Assembly (NCBI RefSeq): GCF_014323565.1 | Contig: NZ_CP058669.1 | Span: 581,001 to 645,000, forward strand | Origin: Hyphobacterium sp. CCMP332 | GTDB lineage: Bacteria > Pseudomonadota > Alphaproteobacteria > Caulobacterales > Maricaulaceae | Reading direction: 5' to 3' | Length of the DNA: 64,000 bases | In this document: positions 54,183-62,086 of the stretch, piece after piece | How the letters are laid out: each line of letters begins with the position of its first letter | How positions within the stretch are numbered: position 1 is the stretch's first letter | The notes under the pieces: generated by a model | Database searches by the model: none | What the model was told of the DNA's origin: nothing | What the model saw: only the letters and a program-made list of their open reading frames with translations | Program-made: the position numbers and the translations under genes

Positions 54183-54379
54183 GGACAGACTCTCCTGAGA
54201 CTATTGTTTGCGTCACCGGTTGATGACGCAGTGGCCAGAAACAAAAAAACCCTCACCGGAGGGCGAGGGCTGTGGGCAGGCATATGAAGGTGCGCATGGG
54301 AGGGGGCGGATTCAGACCGGTGGCGGTGGTGGATCCGGTTTTCGGCCCGGTGGGTGCGTCGGTTTCGCACGATGGCCAT
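54179..54379 (-). CDS. Possible His/Arg-rich leader peptide upstream of phoH
   Basis: An ATG at 54379 has a perfect AGGAGG (54388-54383) 3 bases upstream. The first 40 codons are unusually rich in His (8) and Arg (8), for example RIHHRHR and SHAHLH. A terminator (54263-54243) lies within the reading frame, before phoH. This fits a transcription-attenuation leader, but the composition could also be a by-product of the GC-rich, GGTGG-repeat sequence on the other strand. The segment 54183-54512 otherwise holds no gene. Confidence 0.35.
   Translation of the reverse strand: MAIVRNRRTHRAENRIHHRHRSESAPSHAHLHMPAHSPRPPVRVFLFLATASSTGDANNSLRRVCP
54243..54263 (-). terminator. Intrinsic terminator between leader and phoH
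   Basis: Minus-strand stem CCCTC-CGGT-GAGGG followed by seven T. It is 61 bases upstream of the phoH ATG, so it would stop transcripts starting in the 54.4-54.5 kb gap unless antiterminated. CACCGG upstream on the same strand could pair with the CCGGTG in the stem, an alternative fold. Confidence 0.7.
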
Positions 54380-54512
54380 TCGCCTCCTCTTCGAAGCGCC
54401 CGCGACTCGATGGAAGTACCGAATCGCAGGAGCAGTATCAGTCTAGTATGGTGAACAAAGATTAAGCGCCCCCGTATCATAAACTTCACACAGACAGTGT
54501 CCGGAGAGCCAC

Positions 54513-55046
54513 ATGCCCGTCTACAGCCTCGAAGATCACACCCCGAAAATGCCCGAGAGCGGGAATTACTGGATTGGTCCCGGCGCGCATGTGATCGGCC
54601 GCGTCACCCTGAAGGAAAATGCCAGCATCTGGTATAATGCGGTGGTGCGTGGCGATGTCGACGACATCACCATCGGCGAGGACACCAACATCCAGGACAA
54701 TTCGGTGCTGCACACCGACCATGGCTATCCCATGGTCATCGGCAAGGGGGTCACCGTCGGTCACCGCGTCATGCTGCACGGCTGCAAGATCGGCGATTAT
54801 TCGCTGATCGGAATCGGAGCGGCCCTGCTGAACGGGGTGAAGATCGGGACCAATTGCATCATTGGTGCCCACACCCTGTTGCCGGAGGGCAAGGAAATAC
54901 CCGACAACTCCCTCGTCGTCGGATCTCCGGGCAAGGTGATCCGGACGCTCGAAGCGGACATGTATGACATTCTGAAAGCCTCGGCCGACCATTATGTCGA
55001 AAACTGGAAGCGTCACAAAGCGGGACTGACGGAAATTCCGGGTTGA
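54513..55046 (+). CDS. Gamma-carbonic anhydrase-like hexapeptide protein
   Basis: 177 residues of left-handed beta-helix. The three zinc His are visible ([21 protein letters not shown]), along with [20 protein letters not shown] (key part VRGD). Homologs include YrdA and PaaY; carbonic anhydrase activity varies. Ends with an amphipathic helix ([14 protein letters not shown]). Divergent from the phoH leader region. Confidence 0.92.
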   Translation: MPVYSLEDHTPKMPESGNYWIGPGAHVIGRVTLKENASIWYNAVVRGDVDDITIGEDTNIQDNSVLHTDHGYPMVIGKGVTVGHRVMLHGCKIGDYSLIGIGAALLNGVKIGTNCIIGAHTLLPEGKEIPDNSLVVGSPGKVIRTLEADMYDILKASADHYVENWKRHKAGLTEIPG

Positions 55047-55197
55047 GGCCAGGGCGGTGTGCCCCGAAACAGCACATCAAATTTCCAAAGCACCTGACTT
55101 CAGACAGGGAACCACAACCGGAACCTACACGAAACCACACTGGACCATCGGGGAAGTTGCGAAAAAGCGGCGCCGTATCCACGCGCCATGGTGAGGA

Positions 55198-55731
55198 TTA
55201 ACCGGCGTCGCCGCCGCGCCACAATTCACGGACTTTTGCGTCGGCATCGCTGGCGAAATTGAACCAGGCGGAGCGGTCGCGGCTGGCATCGACCACGAAG
55301 AGCTTGTCGTCCCGGTCCAGCAGGTGGGAGAGGTCATTGCGCAAAGCGGACGCCGTCGTACGTGCACGCACAAGCCATACGCCCGGCACAATATCAACAG
55401 CGTCACCATACCTGCGCAACACAGAGGCAACCGCCTCGCCAACACCGGAATTGACTTCGGTAATGACCAGCAGATTGGCGGGATCTTCGGTTTCTGCCGC
55501 GGCCTGCGAGACCTTGCGGCTGTCCTCGATCCAGCTCGCGAGAATCTCGACATCAGCGGCCGGCTTCCAGGTGCCATCGCGTTCCACGCTGACCAGCGTG
55601 TAGTCCGCCACACGTCCTTCGGAGACATAGCCACGCATTTGCGGAGAGGTGTAGGGGCCATAGACCCGTCCATCCACCTTCACAAACCACGTTCTCGCCT
55701 GTCCGGCATCCACACTCATAATACGCGCCAT
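55198..55731 (-). CDS. GYF_2-domain protein, unknown role
   Basis: 177 residues. The N-terminal ~60 residues are a GYF_2-type domain (WFVKVDGRVYGPYTSPQMRG, then DGTWKPA), a prokaryotic peptide- or membrane-associated module. The rest is an α/β-like segment (NLLVITEVNSGVGEAVASVL, then WLVRARTTASALRNDL) of no known family. The start is uncertain between ATGs at 55731 and 55719. No operon partners overlap. The 150-base spacer after 55046 holds nothing clear. Confidence 0.75.
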   Translation of the reverse strand: MARIMSVDAGQARTWFVKVDGRVYGPYTSPQMRGYVSEGRVADYTLVSVERDGTWKPAADVEILASWIEDSRKVSQAAAETEDPANLLVITEVNSGVGEAVASVLRRYGDAVDIVPGVWLVRARTTASALRNDLSHLLDRDDKLFVVDASRDRSAWFNFASDADAKVRELWRGGDAG

Positions 55732-55790
55732 TCTGATACGATTACCTATTCTGACCCCTTTAAGGGGCAAGAATGAGGCCAGTCCTGATA

Positions 55791-56411
55791 TCAGGCAGCG
55801 TTGGCGTTTTCACCTGAAGGCGGCATGAATGCGACAGCAAAGCCGCCATCCCAGATGCGCGCGACCGTGCCGCGCATCTCTCCAACACGGACTTCTTCAT
55901 TTATCCGCGGGCGTTCAAGGCATGAGAAAGCTGCGCCGGAGATGGAAACATCCACGACATCAGCATCAATCTTTACGCCGTCGCTGAAGTGCAGAACCGC
56001 GCGGCCCTTGCCCTGCTTGCGCGGAGCAGCACGGTCTTCTTCCAGCCCGAGGCGCTCCATGTTGAATCGCCAGGTGATGGCATCGGCGAGGCGGTCGCGC
56101 TTGCGCATATGTGCCGTAAATTGCAGGGAAAACCAGTTCGAGCCTTTGCGCAGGACCTTGCCTTCCATGCGGCCGAGTCCGTCGATCAGCAGAACGATGG
56201 TGTCGCCGGGCATGGGTGGTTTCTTGGCCATGATCTTGGCCCCGCCGGGGGACACGTCAATCAGGCGGCATTTCTGTTCGCCCGAATGCGTATCCAGAAA
56301 CCGGCCAACAAGCTGCAGCGGCACGCGCCGATGCCGGCGCTTGTCCTCGGCCCCGCGGGCCGCAACGCGGATCTTCCGCTTGTCCAGACGTGTGAATACT
56401 TCCGCCATCAT
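55791..56411 (-). CDS. PilZ-domain protein (two PilZ-like repeats)
   Basis: 206 residues. The first PilZ unit has RRHRRVPLQLVGRF and RLIDVSPGGAKI, matching the c-di-GMP-binding RxxxR and D/NxSxxG motifs. The second has DADVVDVSISGAAFSC with a D-x-S-x-x-G-like motif but no clear RxxxR. It probably reads c-di-GMP levels and controls motility or attachment. It lies between the PAS gene and the GYF gene, 1.8 kb from the holdfast-anchor genes. Confidence 0.88.
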   Translation of the reverse strand: MMAEVFTRLDKRKIRVAARGAEDKRRHRRVPLQLVGRFLDTHSGEQKCRLIDVSPGGAKIMAKKPPMPGDTIVLLIDGLGRMEGKVLRKGSNWFSLQFTAHMRKRDRLADAITWRFNMERLGLEEDRAAPRKQGKGRAVLHFSDGVKIDADVVDVSISGAAFSCLERPRINEEVRVGEMRGTVARIWDGGFAVAFMPPSGENANAA

Positions 56412-56467
56412 CTTTAGCCTTTTCGCGGCCAAGTCTGACGGCAATCCGTTAAAACACCTTTGCCGGA

Positions 56468-57019
56468 TTAGCGATCATTTGCAGCGTCTGGCAGGCCCGG
56501 TGGTGGCGTTGCCGGGATTGTCCACTGCTTCGCTACCGGGGGCAGAATACGCGTCAGATCGTGGCGTATGATCGGGCGGTTCCGGAAACGTCCGGCGGAC
56601 TGCAGGGGCTGGTAAAGACCGAGTATCCTGTCCACGCTGCCGGCCGTCGAGGCGAGGGGGGTAAACACCATCTCGATATCGATCTTGTCCCCGCAAATCG
56701 TTTCCGCAGTGGCGTATCCACGCCCCGGAGCCGCATTCGCCAGAACCGATTCCAGCAATAATTTCATATGCTCACGGTCATACCCGCGCCAGAAAGACAG
56801 GAAATTCTGCTCGCGTAATTCACGTTGATGCAGATCGCACAATTTGGTGCCGGCCAGCCGGAAAACATGATGCGAGGAATCGTGCCTTTGCAGCATGAAG
56901 AGATTGCCAAGGAGGTCCCGCAAATCAGCTGCGGCAATGTCGGCGCGGGCCGGAACGGCATCGGATCGGCGCCGGGAGTCCCAGTAGGAGACCAGAGTTC
57001 TTGCGTGGGCATGCATCAT
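56468..57019 (-). CDS. PAS_5-type PAS-domain protein
   Basis: 183 residues. The core (YWDSRRRSDAVPARADI, then NLFMLQRHDSSHHVFRLAGT) is the PAS_5 family (PF07310-like), common in alphaproteobacteria and without known output. No kinase, GGDEF or HTH is attached. Start at 57019 or 57016 (adjacent ATGs). Close to the PilZ gene (56 bases), same strand. Confidence 0.82.
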   Translation of the reverse strand: MMHAHARTLVSYWDSRRRSDAVPARADIAAADLRDLLGNLFMLQRHDSSHHVFRLAGTKLCDLHQRELREQNFLSFWRGYDREHMKLLLESVLANAAPGRGYATAETICGDKIDIEMVFTPLASTAGSVDRILGLYQPLQSAGRFRNRPIIRHDLTRILPPVAKQWTIPATPPPGLPDAANDR

Positions 57020-57176
57020 AATCGCAGTCACTTTTCCTTGGTGTGCCGGTATCGGCCAATTTGGAAACGTATTTTCAATCTCTGGGCCATACTCTTGGCG
57101 CGAGAGTGAAGGCTCGCCTGCCCGGGGAACCGCGCGAGGGGCCATATTCGCTCATGAATTGAACGGGAGGACCGCC

Positions 57177-58139
57177 ATGCGCGTCTCACCAGTAAAGATT
57201 CTGGTCGGCACTGCCGTATTCGCCCTGACGCTGGCAACGCCGTCTTTCGCATTTGCCGGTGGCGGTGGTTATGGCGGCGGTGGCCAGGGTGGCGGCAGCT
57301 GCGGCAGTTCGTGCGGCGGCGGTGGCCATGGCGGTCATGGCGGCGGCGGTTACACTGGTGGCGGAGGTGGCGGCTGTGGCTCCGGTTGCGGCGGAGGCGG
57401 TCATCGCGTCCGTACGCCCAATATCCGTATCAATGGACCGCGCATCAATGTCGGTGTTAACGTCAATACCAACGTCAACGTCTCAACCGTGGTCAATGCA
57501 AACGCCAATGCAGACGCCAATGCGGGCGCCAGCGGCAATGCAGGCGCCGGTGCCGGAGCTGGTGGCGGAACAACGATTATCTCGCTCGGTGGCGGAGGCG
57601 CTGCGATTGGCGCTCCACCTCCGGCAACAGCAATCAATGGCTTGAACGTCTCCGGTCTTACCCGGATCGAGGTCGTCGAAGAAGAGCGCACACGCATATT
57701 GGAAGAGTGGCGCGTCATCCGCGCGGTTTGCCTTGATGACCGCGGAACGCCGCATCCGGCCTCGCGGCCCGATCCGGAAGAGCGGGTCGAGGAGGTATTC
57801 TCCGGCGAGTTTTTCCGTTGCATGTCCGGAACCTACATGCAGGTGACGATTGGCTGGCGCATTGACGGCGCTGACGTTTTTGATGACGCCTTCACGCTGG
57901 TTTGCAGCCAGGGCGAGGCCCTGCGCCATGAATCTGGTGGCCGGGTTTATTGCGCGACGCAGGAACCCCGCCGCAATTGCAATGAGCGCTCATTGCTTCG
58001 CCTTTACGGGCCGGGCGTGAAGCTGGTCTATGTGCGCCGCGAGGAACGCTACACCGAAATGGTCGAACATCGCCGCGAGATCGTGAACACGGCAAATATG
58101 ACGCTCATGCTGGATGGTGGCGTCGGCGGATATCGCTAG
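57177..58139 (+). CDS. Secreted Gly-rich, Asn-alternating protein of unknown family beside hfa operon
   Basis: 320 residues. Signal peptide (cleaved near FAFA-G, ~27). Residues 28-76 are almost all Gly with two CxxxC motifs (Cys42/46 and 67/71). Residues 90-130 alternate Asn/Val/Ala (VGVNVNTNVNVSTVVN, NANADANAGA), amyloid-like. Residues 160-320 are a distinct domain with Cys 185, 215, 243, 259 and 268. GGGAGG precedes the ATG by 6 bases. Its 3' end converges on hfaD, 48 bases away, sharing a terminator. I do not recognise the family; a surface or holdfast role is inferred from position and composition. Confidence 0.85.
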   Translation: MRVSPVKILVGTAVFALTLATPSFAFAGGGGYGGGGQGGGSCGSSCGGGGHGGHGGGGYTGGGGGGCGSGCGGGGHRVRTPNIRINGPRINVGVNVNTNVNVSTVVNANANADANAGASGNAGAGAGAGGGTTIISLGGGGAAIGAPPPATAINGLNVSGLTRIEVVEEERTRILEEWRVIRAVCLDDRGTPHPASRPDPEERVEEVFSGEFFRCMSGTYMQVTIGWRIDGADVFDDAFTLVCSQGEALRHESGGRVYCATQEPRRNCNERSLLRLYGPGVKLVYVRREERYTEMVEHRREIVNTANMTLMLDGGVGGYR

Positions 58140-58159
58140 AATTGATTGAATGCATGAGC

Positions 58160-58189
58160 AAAAAGCCCCGGTCGAACCGGGGCTTTTTT
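58160..58189. terminator. Bidirectional terminator between Gly-rich gene and hfaD
   Basis: Perfect stem AAAAAGCCCCGGT (58160-58172) / ACCGGGGCTTTTT (58176-58188), loop CGA, with T-runs on both strands. Stops both convergent transcripts. Confidence 0.93.
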
Positions 58190-59417
58190 ATTCCTGCGGG
58201 TCCTGCGTGACGAAGGTCGCGGAATTACCAATAGCGGTAGCAGATCCGGTGGTACCCCAGCCGCTGATATATTGACTCTGGAATGTCGCATTGACCGCGG
58301 CGGAATTGGTCTGATTGATCTCGCCGCGTGAGGTCGTGTCCGGACATGACTGGCAGCCCCAGCTGGTGGCCGCATTACCATAAGCAGACGCCGAGCCGAT
58401 CACCTCGCCACCAAAACCGCCATCAAACCGGGTCGTGGCGCGGGAATTGCCGGAATTCGTCTGCACCAGCCCCATGAAGGTATCGGTACCGAGATTGGTG
58501 ATGATGGCGGAATTGCCGATGCTTTCTGACGACGCGATAATGCTGTCCTCGTCGAAATTGCCAATATTGATATTGGCCTCGGCATCGGTTTCGCCGCTAT
58601 TGTCCTGTGTCCCGCGGGCGTCGCCATAGGCCCATTCTGTCGCGACATCCAGGCCATTACCCTGCGCCTGGGCCGCAACCGTTGTGAAGACACCACCACC
58701 GCCCGCATTGACGCGGGCCGAAGCGCGTATTGCGCCCCGGTTGGACTGGGCTGTGCTGAGGATGACGGAAGATTCATCGCCTTGCGAGCGGATCGCATTG
58801 CCCGAGGCCGTCGCGGCCGTGACTGAAAATTCGCCCAGCCCGGCCGTGCGGGCCTCCATGAGGGCACGGGATTCCACAGTAGCGCCGGAATCCTGCTGAA
58901 TACTGCCTTGAATGCCGCCATATGCGCCAATCGTCTCAACCGCATTGGCGGATGATGTTGCGGCAGTGATATTGCCGACCGCATAGGAGTCGAGACGCAG
59001 CATTGCGGAGGAAAATACGCTGGAACCATCGCTGACCGATTGATTGACGGAAATATCGCTGTCGCCGTCGACCTCGATGATGGCTGAATTGCCATAGCCG
59101 CCGGATGCGGTGATGGCGGTGCCGTCAATCGCGACAGCATTGGTCTCGGCAGTCGAGGTGACAAAGCCGTCAAATTGTTGAGTACTGTTGACGTCATGTC
59201 CGGTCTGGGTCTGCACGTCCAGCGCATTGCCCATACCGACGGCGTTCAGCGTAACATTGCCCGTTCCACCGACCACAACATGACCATTGGCGTTGACGTC
59301 AGCGCCCAGATTAAGCTGTCCGTTGAGGATCTCAGTCGTATCGTCCGCGTAGCCCGTTGCGCACAGCAGGGTCGCGGCGCTCGTGCCCGCGGTCAACGCT
59401 TTGGCGAATCTGGACAT
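58188..59417 (-). CDS. hfaD: Holdfast-attachment protein HfaD-like, repeat-built amyloid-type adhesin
   Basis: 409 residues, signal peptide cleaved near YA-D (~25). The mature protein is about eight units of ~48 residues, each opening with x-GN-(A/S/G) (Gly-Asn at 63, 109, 206, 253, 301, 347 and 397; Ala-Asn near 157) and with a later Gln-x-(N/D)-S-G-like turn (QTNSG, QDNSG, QQDSG). This is the curlin type of beta-solenoid. HfaD in Caulobacter anchors the holdfast polysaccharide to the cell. ATG at 59417 has AGGAG 7 bases upstream. It overlaps hfaB by 86 bases. Confidence 0.82.
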   Translation of the reverse strand: MSRFAKALTAGTSAATLLCATGYADDTTEILNGQLNLGADVNANGHVVVGGTGNVTLNAVGMGNALDVQTQTGHDVNSTQQFDGFVTSTAETNAVAIDGTAITASGGYGNSAIIEVDGDSDISVNQSVSDGSSVFSSAMLRLDSYAVGNITAATSSANAVETIGAYGGIQGSIQQDSGATVESRALMEARTAGLGEFSVTAATASGNAIRSQGDESSVILSTAQSNRGAIRASARVNAGGGGVFTTVAAQAQGNGLDVATEWAYGDARGTQDNSGETDAEANINIGNFDEDSIIASSESIGNSAIITNLGTDTFMGLVQTNSGNSRATTRFDGGFGGEVIGSASAYGNAATSWGCQSCPDTTSRGEINQTNSAAVNATFQSQYISGWGTTGSATAIGNSATFVTQDPQE

Positions 59418-60330
59418 TGGAGGCTCCTGTTTGGGAAGCGTAAGTCGTGTGGGGATTGATGCCGCCGGAATAGTTGGTCAGGCCGAGGGGGTCATCAAAA
59501 GCGCAAACGCTGCGTGCTTCGATACCATACAGCGTCGAGGAAAATTCGAGGACGGCACGCTCTACGAGCGACCGCACAGCGAGCTGGATAGGCTCCAGCG
59601 ATCGCCCGCCGGTCGATATGTCAATGACAGCATCGCCCCAGAAGGAGAAGACGCCGGCGCTGACCTCGCGGCCGATGATCTGCTTCTGGTAGGAGATGAC
59701 GTCGACAACCTCGAGGGTTTCGGAGTTCACCAGACGTAAATCAATAGCGACATTCATCACATACATGCGGCCGTTGAAAACGCCGGTCGGATCAGAATCG
59801 ATGCGGTCGCCACCGAGGATATCAATGCCCTGGGATCGAATATTGAAATTCAACTCGGTGATGCCGCCAACCAGATGAAAGTCCGATCCAGGAATGCTTC
59901 CCGCGTATATTTGGCGAAAGCCTTCCTCTTCGCCGGCATCGCCTATGAGGCGGTTATTTGCGTATCGTAGTTCCAGTTCAGCAACCGAAGTATCAAATCG
60001 CTCGACCAGGTTGATTCCGGCTTTGGCAAAGGCCGACATCGCCATCAGCGACGCCCCCTGTGTAATGGCAGGGCCGCCACCTTCCGGGTTGCCCGCAGCA
60101 GTATAGTCCGCAATCCGGCCAACCGCGATGCGCGGCGAGGGCCGTCCCGCCGAACGGGCCGAATTTGCCAGACACACCAGCGCTTCGGAATAGGGCGTCG
60201 GGTTTGTCGTGACCGGCGCATTACCAATCGGATTAGCGTAGCGCCCGTCAAACCCGGAATTGGGTGTGACGGCGCAGCCCGCCAGAAGCAGGGCGCCTGT
60301 CGCAATTGAGAAGAGTCGCTTAATTGCCAT
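59332..60330 (-). CDS. hfaB: Holdfast-anchor secretion lipoprotein HfaB (CsgG-like)
   Basis: 332 residues. Lipobox LLAGC (Cys ~19). CsgG-type core: RIAVGRIADYT, IYAGSIPGSDFHLVGGITEL, and LRLVNSETLEVVDVISYQKQ. CsgG forms the outer-membrane channel for curli; HfaB does so for holdfast-anchor proteins. Start at 60330 is chosen for a GGGG nine bases upstream; ATG at 60339 is also possible. The C-terminal ~28 residues are encoded across the hfaD start in another frame, an unusually long overlap. Confidence 0.85.
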   Translation of the reverse strand: MAIKRLFSIATGALLLAGCAVTPNSGFDGRYANPIGNAPVTTNPTPYSEALVCLANSARSAGRPSPRIAVGRIADYTAAGNPEGGGPAITQGASLMAMSAFAKAGINLVERFDTSVAELELRYANNRLIGDAGEEEGFRQIYAGSIPGSDFHLVGGITELNFNIRSQGIDILGGDRIDSDPTGVFNGRMYVMNVAIDLRLVNSETLEVVDVISYQKQIIGREVSAGVFSFWGDAVIDISTGGRSLEPIQLAVRSLVERAVLEFSSTLYGIEARSVCAFDDPLGLTNYSGGINPHTTYASQTGASNVQIRQSVDRGHERRDPAVRNGLRGRYD

Positions 60331-60769
60331 TCCCGTCATCCCCGCCGCTGCCGGAATTTGCAGTTGCGTTCACATCGCCATTATTCGTCTGCGTCGAATT
60401 AACGATGACAGTATTGTAGTTACCGTTAACGATAACGTTCAGCTGGTTGCCAACCGCCAGCGCACTCGAATTGGAACCCGTCGCGCTCATGCCGGTGCTG
60501 CCGGAACCCTGATTTGTGGATTGGGTTGGTGCATTGCCAACGCCGCCCACTCCGGCCATCTGGGCCTGCACGCCGACACCCGTTTGCAGGACGCCGTTCA
60601 GAACAACACGATTGCCATTGGAATCACGCGTCCCGGCCCGATAGGGCTGGTTATTCTGGGTATTGTCGGTTCCCCAAGGGCGCTGAAAATCGCCAGCGTT
60701 TTGCGCCTGAGCAGGGCCGGAGACAGCCACAATTCCAGCGCAGGCGGCAAGAAGCGAGAAGCGGCGCAT
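60320..60769 (-). CDS. hfaA: HfaA-like small curlin/CsgF-type secreted protein
   Basis: 149 residues, signal peptide (cleaved near AQA-Q, ~22). Residues 44-62 (RAGTRDSNGNRVVLNGVLQ) match the CsgF/HfaA-type N-terminal segment. Residues 107-131 are curlin-like (GNQLNVIVNGN, then YNTVIVNSTQTNNG). First gene of the hfaA-hfaB-hfaD operon; AAGGA 7 bases before ATG. In Caulobacter, HfaA forms high-molecular-weight amyloid-like complexes at the holdfast pole. Confidence 0.82.
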   Translation of the reverse strand: MRRFSLLAACAGIVAVSGPAQAQNAGDFQRPWGTDNTQNNQPYRAGTRDSNGNRVVLNGVLQTGVGVQAQMAGVGGVGNAPTQSTNQGSGSTGMSATGSNSSALAVGNQLNVIVNGNYNTVIVNSTQTNNGDVNATANSGSGGDDGNGN

Positions 60770-60784
60770 GGCTTTTCCTTTCCC

Positions 60785-60807
60785 GCGCAGCCAGAGGTCG
60801 GCTGCGC
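60785..60807 (-). promoter_or_regulatory. Hairpin in the hfaA 5' leader
   Basis: Perfect eight-base stem GCGCAGCC / GGCTGCGC with a seven-base loop, 15 bases upstream of the hfaA ATG and right before its ribosome-binding site. No T-run follows, so it is not a terminator. It may modulate translation or mRNA stability. Confidence 0.5.
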
Positions 60808-60920
60808 ACTTGCTATGATGCAGACGAGGGCCCAGTTTCCGGAAGTCACGGCACCCAAGTCTGAATATTCTCGCTAAAATTATGTGCTGCGGGCAAACAA
60901 GAGATTAAGGATACTGAGAA

Positions 60921-61553
60921 ATGCGGCCAGTCCGTTCGCCGATCTTCAACGACATTCCGACGGTTCTACTGGTTCTGGCCGGCAGTTTTGTGGTGATTTT
61001 CGCGCTTGGTGCGCTTTTCCCTCAGCTGGGCTATTTGTTTTTGACCATCGGCGCGGTCATCCCGGGTGCGGGCTTGCAGCACCCGAGCCCGCTTGGCCCG
61101 TGGTCGCCTTACATCTTCCATGTCTTCCTGCACGGCGGATTGATGCATCTGGTGTTCAACACAGTGGCCACGGTCACTTTTGGTGCAGGGGCTTTTCGTC
61201 CATTTGGACGCGGGCTCACGGCCAATATCGGCTTTTTGCTGTTTTTCTTTGTGTGTTCCATCGCCGGGGCCGGATTGCAGGTTCTGGTCGCGCCGGGCTC
61301 CATGATTCCCATGATCGGGGCATCAACCGGTCTGTCGGGATGTATTGCGGCTGCGGGCTGGGCCGAAGGGGGCTATCGCGGCATGTTGCGCTTTGCCCTG
61401 CCATGGGGCGGCTTCAATATATTGCTCGCGCTGCTCGGGCCCCTTTCGCCCTTGCCTTTATCCTGGGCGGGGCATTTGGGTGGTCTGATTGCAGGAGTCG
61501 CGCTCTATCCCGTATTCGTGGCGTTATTCAGCTCGCGCCGCCGGAGGGTCTAG
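60921..61553 (+). CDS. Rhomboid-family intramembrane protease
   Basis: 210 residues, six membrane helices. The HGGLMHLVFN motif is in the second helix, the catalytic Ser in GASTGLSGC (GxSx), and the catalytic His in SWAGHLGGLIAG. Cleaves transmembrane substrates in the inner membrane; substrates unknown. Divergent from hfaA; its stop shares CTAG with the next gene. Confidence 0.93.
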   Translation: MRPVRSPIFNDIPTVLLVLAGSFVVIFALGALFPQLGYLFLTIGAVIPGAGLQHPSPLGPWSPYIFHVFLHGGLMHLVFNTVATVTFGAGAFRPFGRGLTANIGFLLFFFVCSIAGAGLQVLVAPGSMIPMIGASTGLSGCIAAAGWAEGGYRGMLRFALPWGGFNILLALLGPLSPLPLSWAGHLGGLIAGVALYPVFVALFSSRRRRV

Positions 61554-62086
61554 TTGAGGCGATCCAGATGACGTTCGCCATCGATTTCCAGGCCGCGGAT
61601 CAGCGCACGGCCATCATCGCCAACCGCAATGATCAGACGCATGCTGGATAAATTGGCGCGGCGGCGCTCCTCGAGCGCCTGGGCCGTGGCCTCATCGGCA
61701 TAATATCGCTCGATGTTGAACCGCGCACGCATCGTTGAATCATTCGCATACTGGACCCTGCCATGAACAAAAAGCCCGTTCGGCGGTCGTTCCCGATGAA
61801 TTGAAATGGCTTGCCAGTTCTCGTTGGCGGACGGCTCCAGCAGAACGAAAACATCATCACCTTGATCGAAACTGTTTTCGCCACCCATCTCTGACGGGTC
61901 GAGATTGTGCAGCGGCGTGGTGATGATGACGTAGTAGCCAGCCAACAGGTCTCGTGGATCGACCGGCTCAAGATCGAGCAATACTTCTGTTCCGGAATGC
62001 CGCCGGAATTGATGATCGGCGATCATGGCCACCAGGAAAAGCGTCATCGCGGCGGCTGCGATGATGAGTCGGCCCATGCGGGTCAT
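61550..62086 (-). CDS. GDYXXLXY-family membrane-anchored protein
   Basis: 178 residues, one N-terminal membrane helix then a beta-rich domain. PVDPRDLLAGYYVIITTPLH corresponds to the GDYxxLxY motif (here GYYVIIT). Such genes usually sit beside DUF2157/DUF4401 membrane proteins, as here. Overlaps that gene's end by ATGA. Function unknown in the family. Confidence 0.88.
   Translation of the reverse strand: MTRMGRLIIAAAAMTLFLVAMIADHQFRRHSGTEVLLDLEPVDPRDLLAGYYVIITTPLHNLDPSEMGGENSFDQGDDVFVLLEPSANENWQAISIHRERPPNGLFVHGRVQYANDSTMRARFNIERYYADEATAQALEERRRANLSSMRLIIAVGDDGRALIRGLEIDGERHLDRLN

Noticed and set aside
54253..54489. 78-codon frame on the minus strand ending in the phoH leader terminator
   Set aside because: No ribosome-binding site; the AGGAGG-preceded frame at 54379 is the better leader candidate.
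58188..60769. Curli (csg) operon
   Set aside because: CsgG-like lipoprotein and curlin-like repeats are present, but three-gene order and protein sizes fit hfaA-hfaB-hfaD better; no csgA/B, csgE or csgD.
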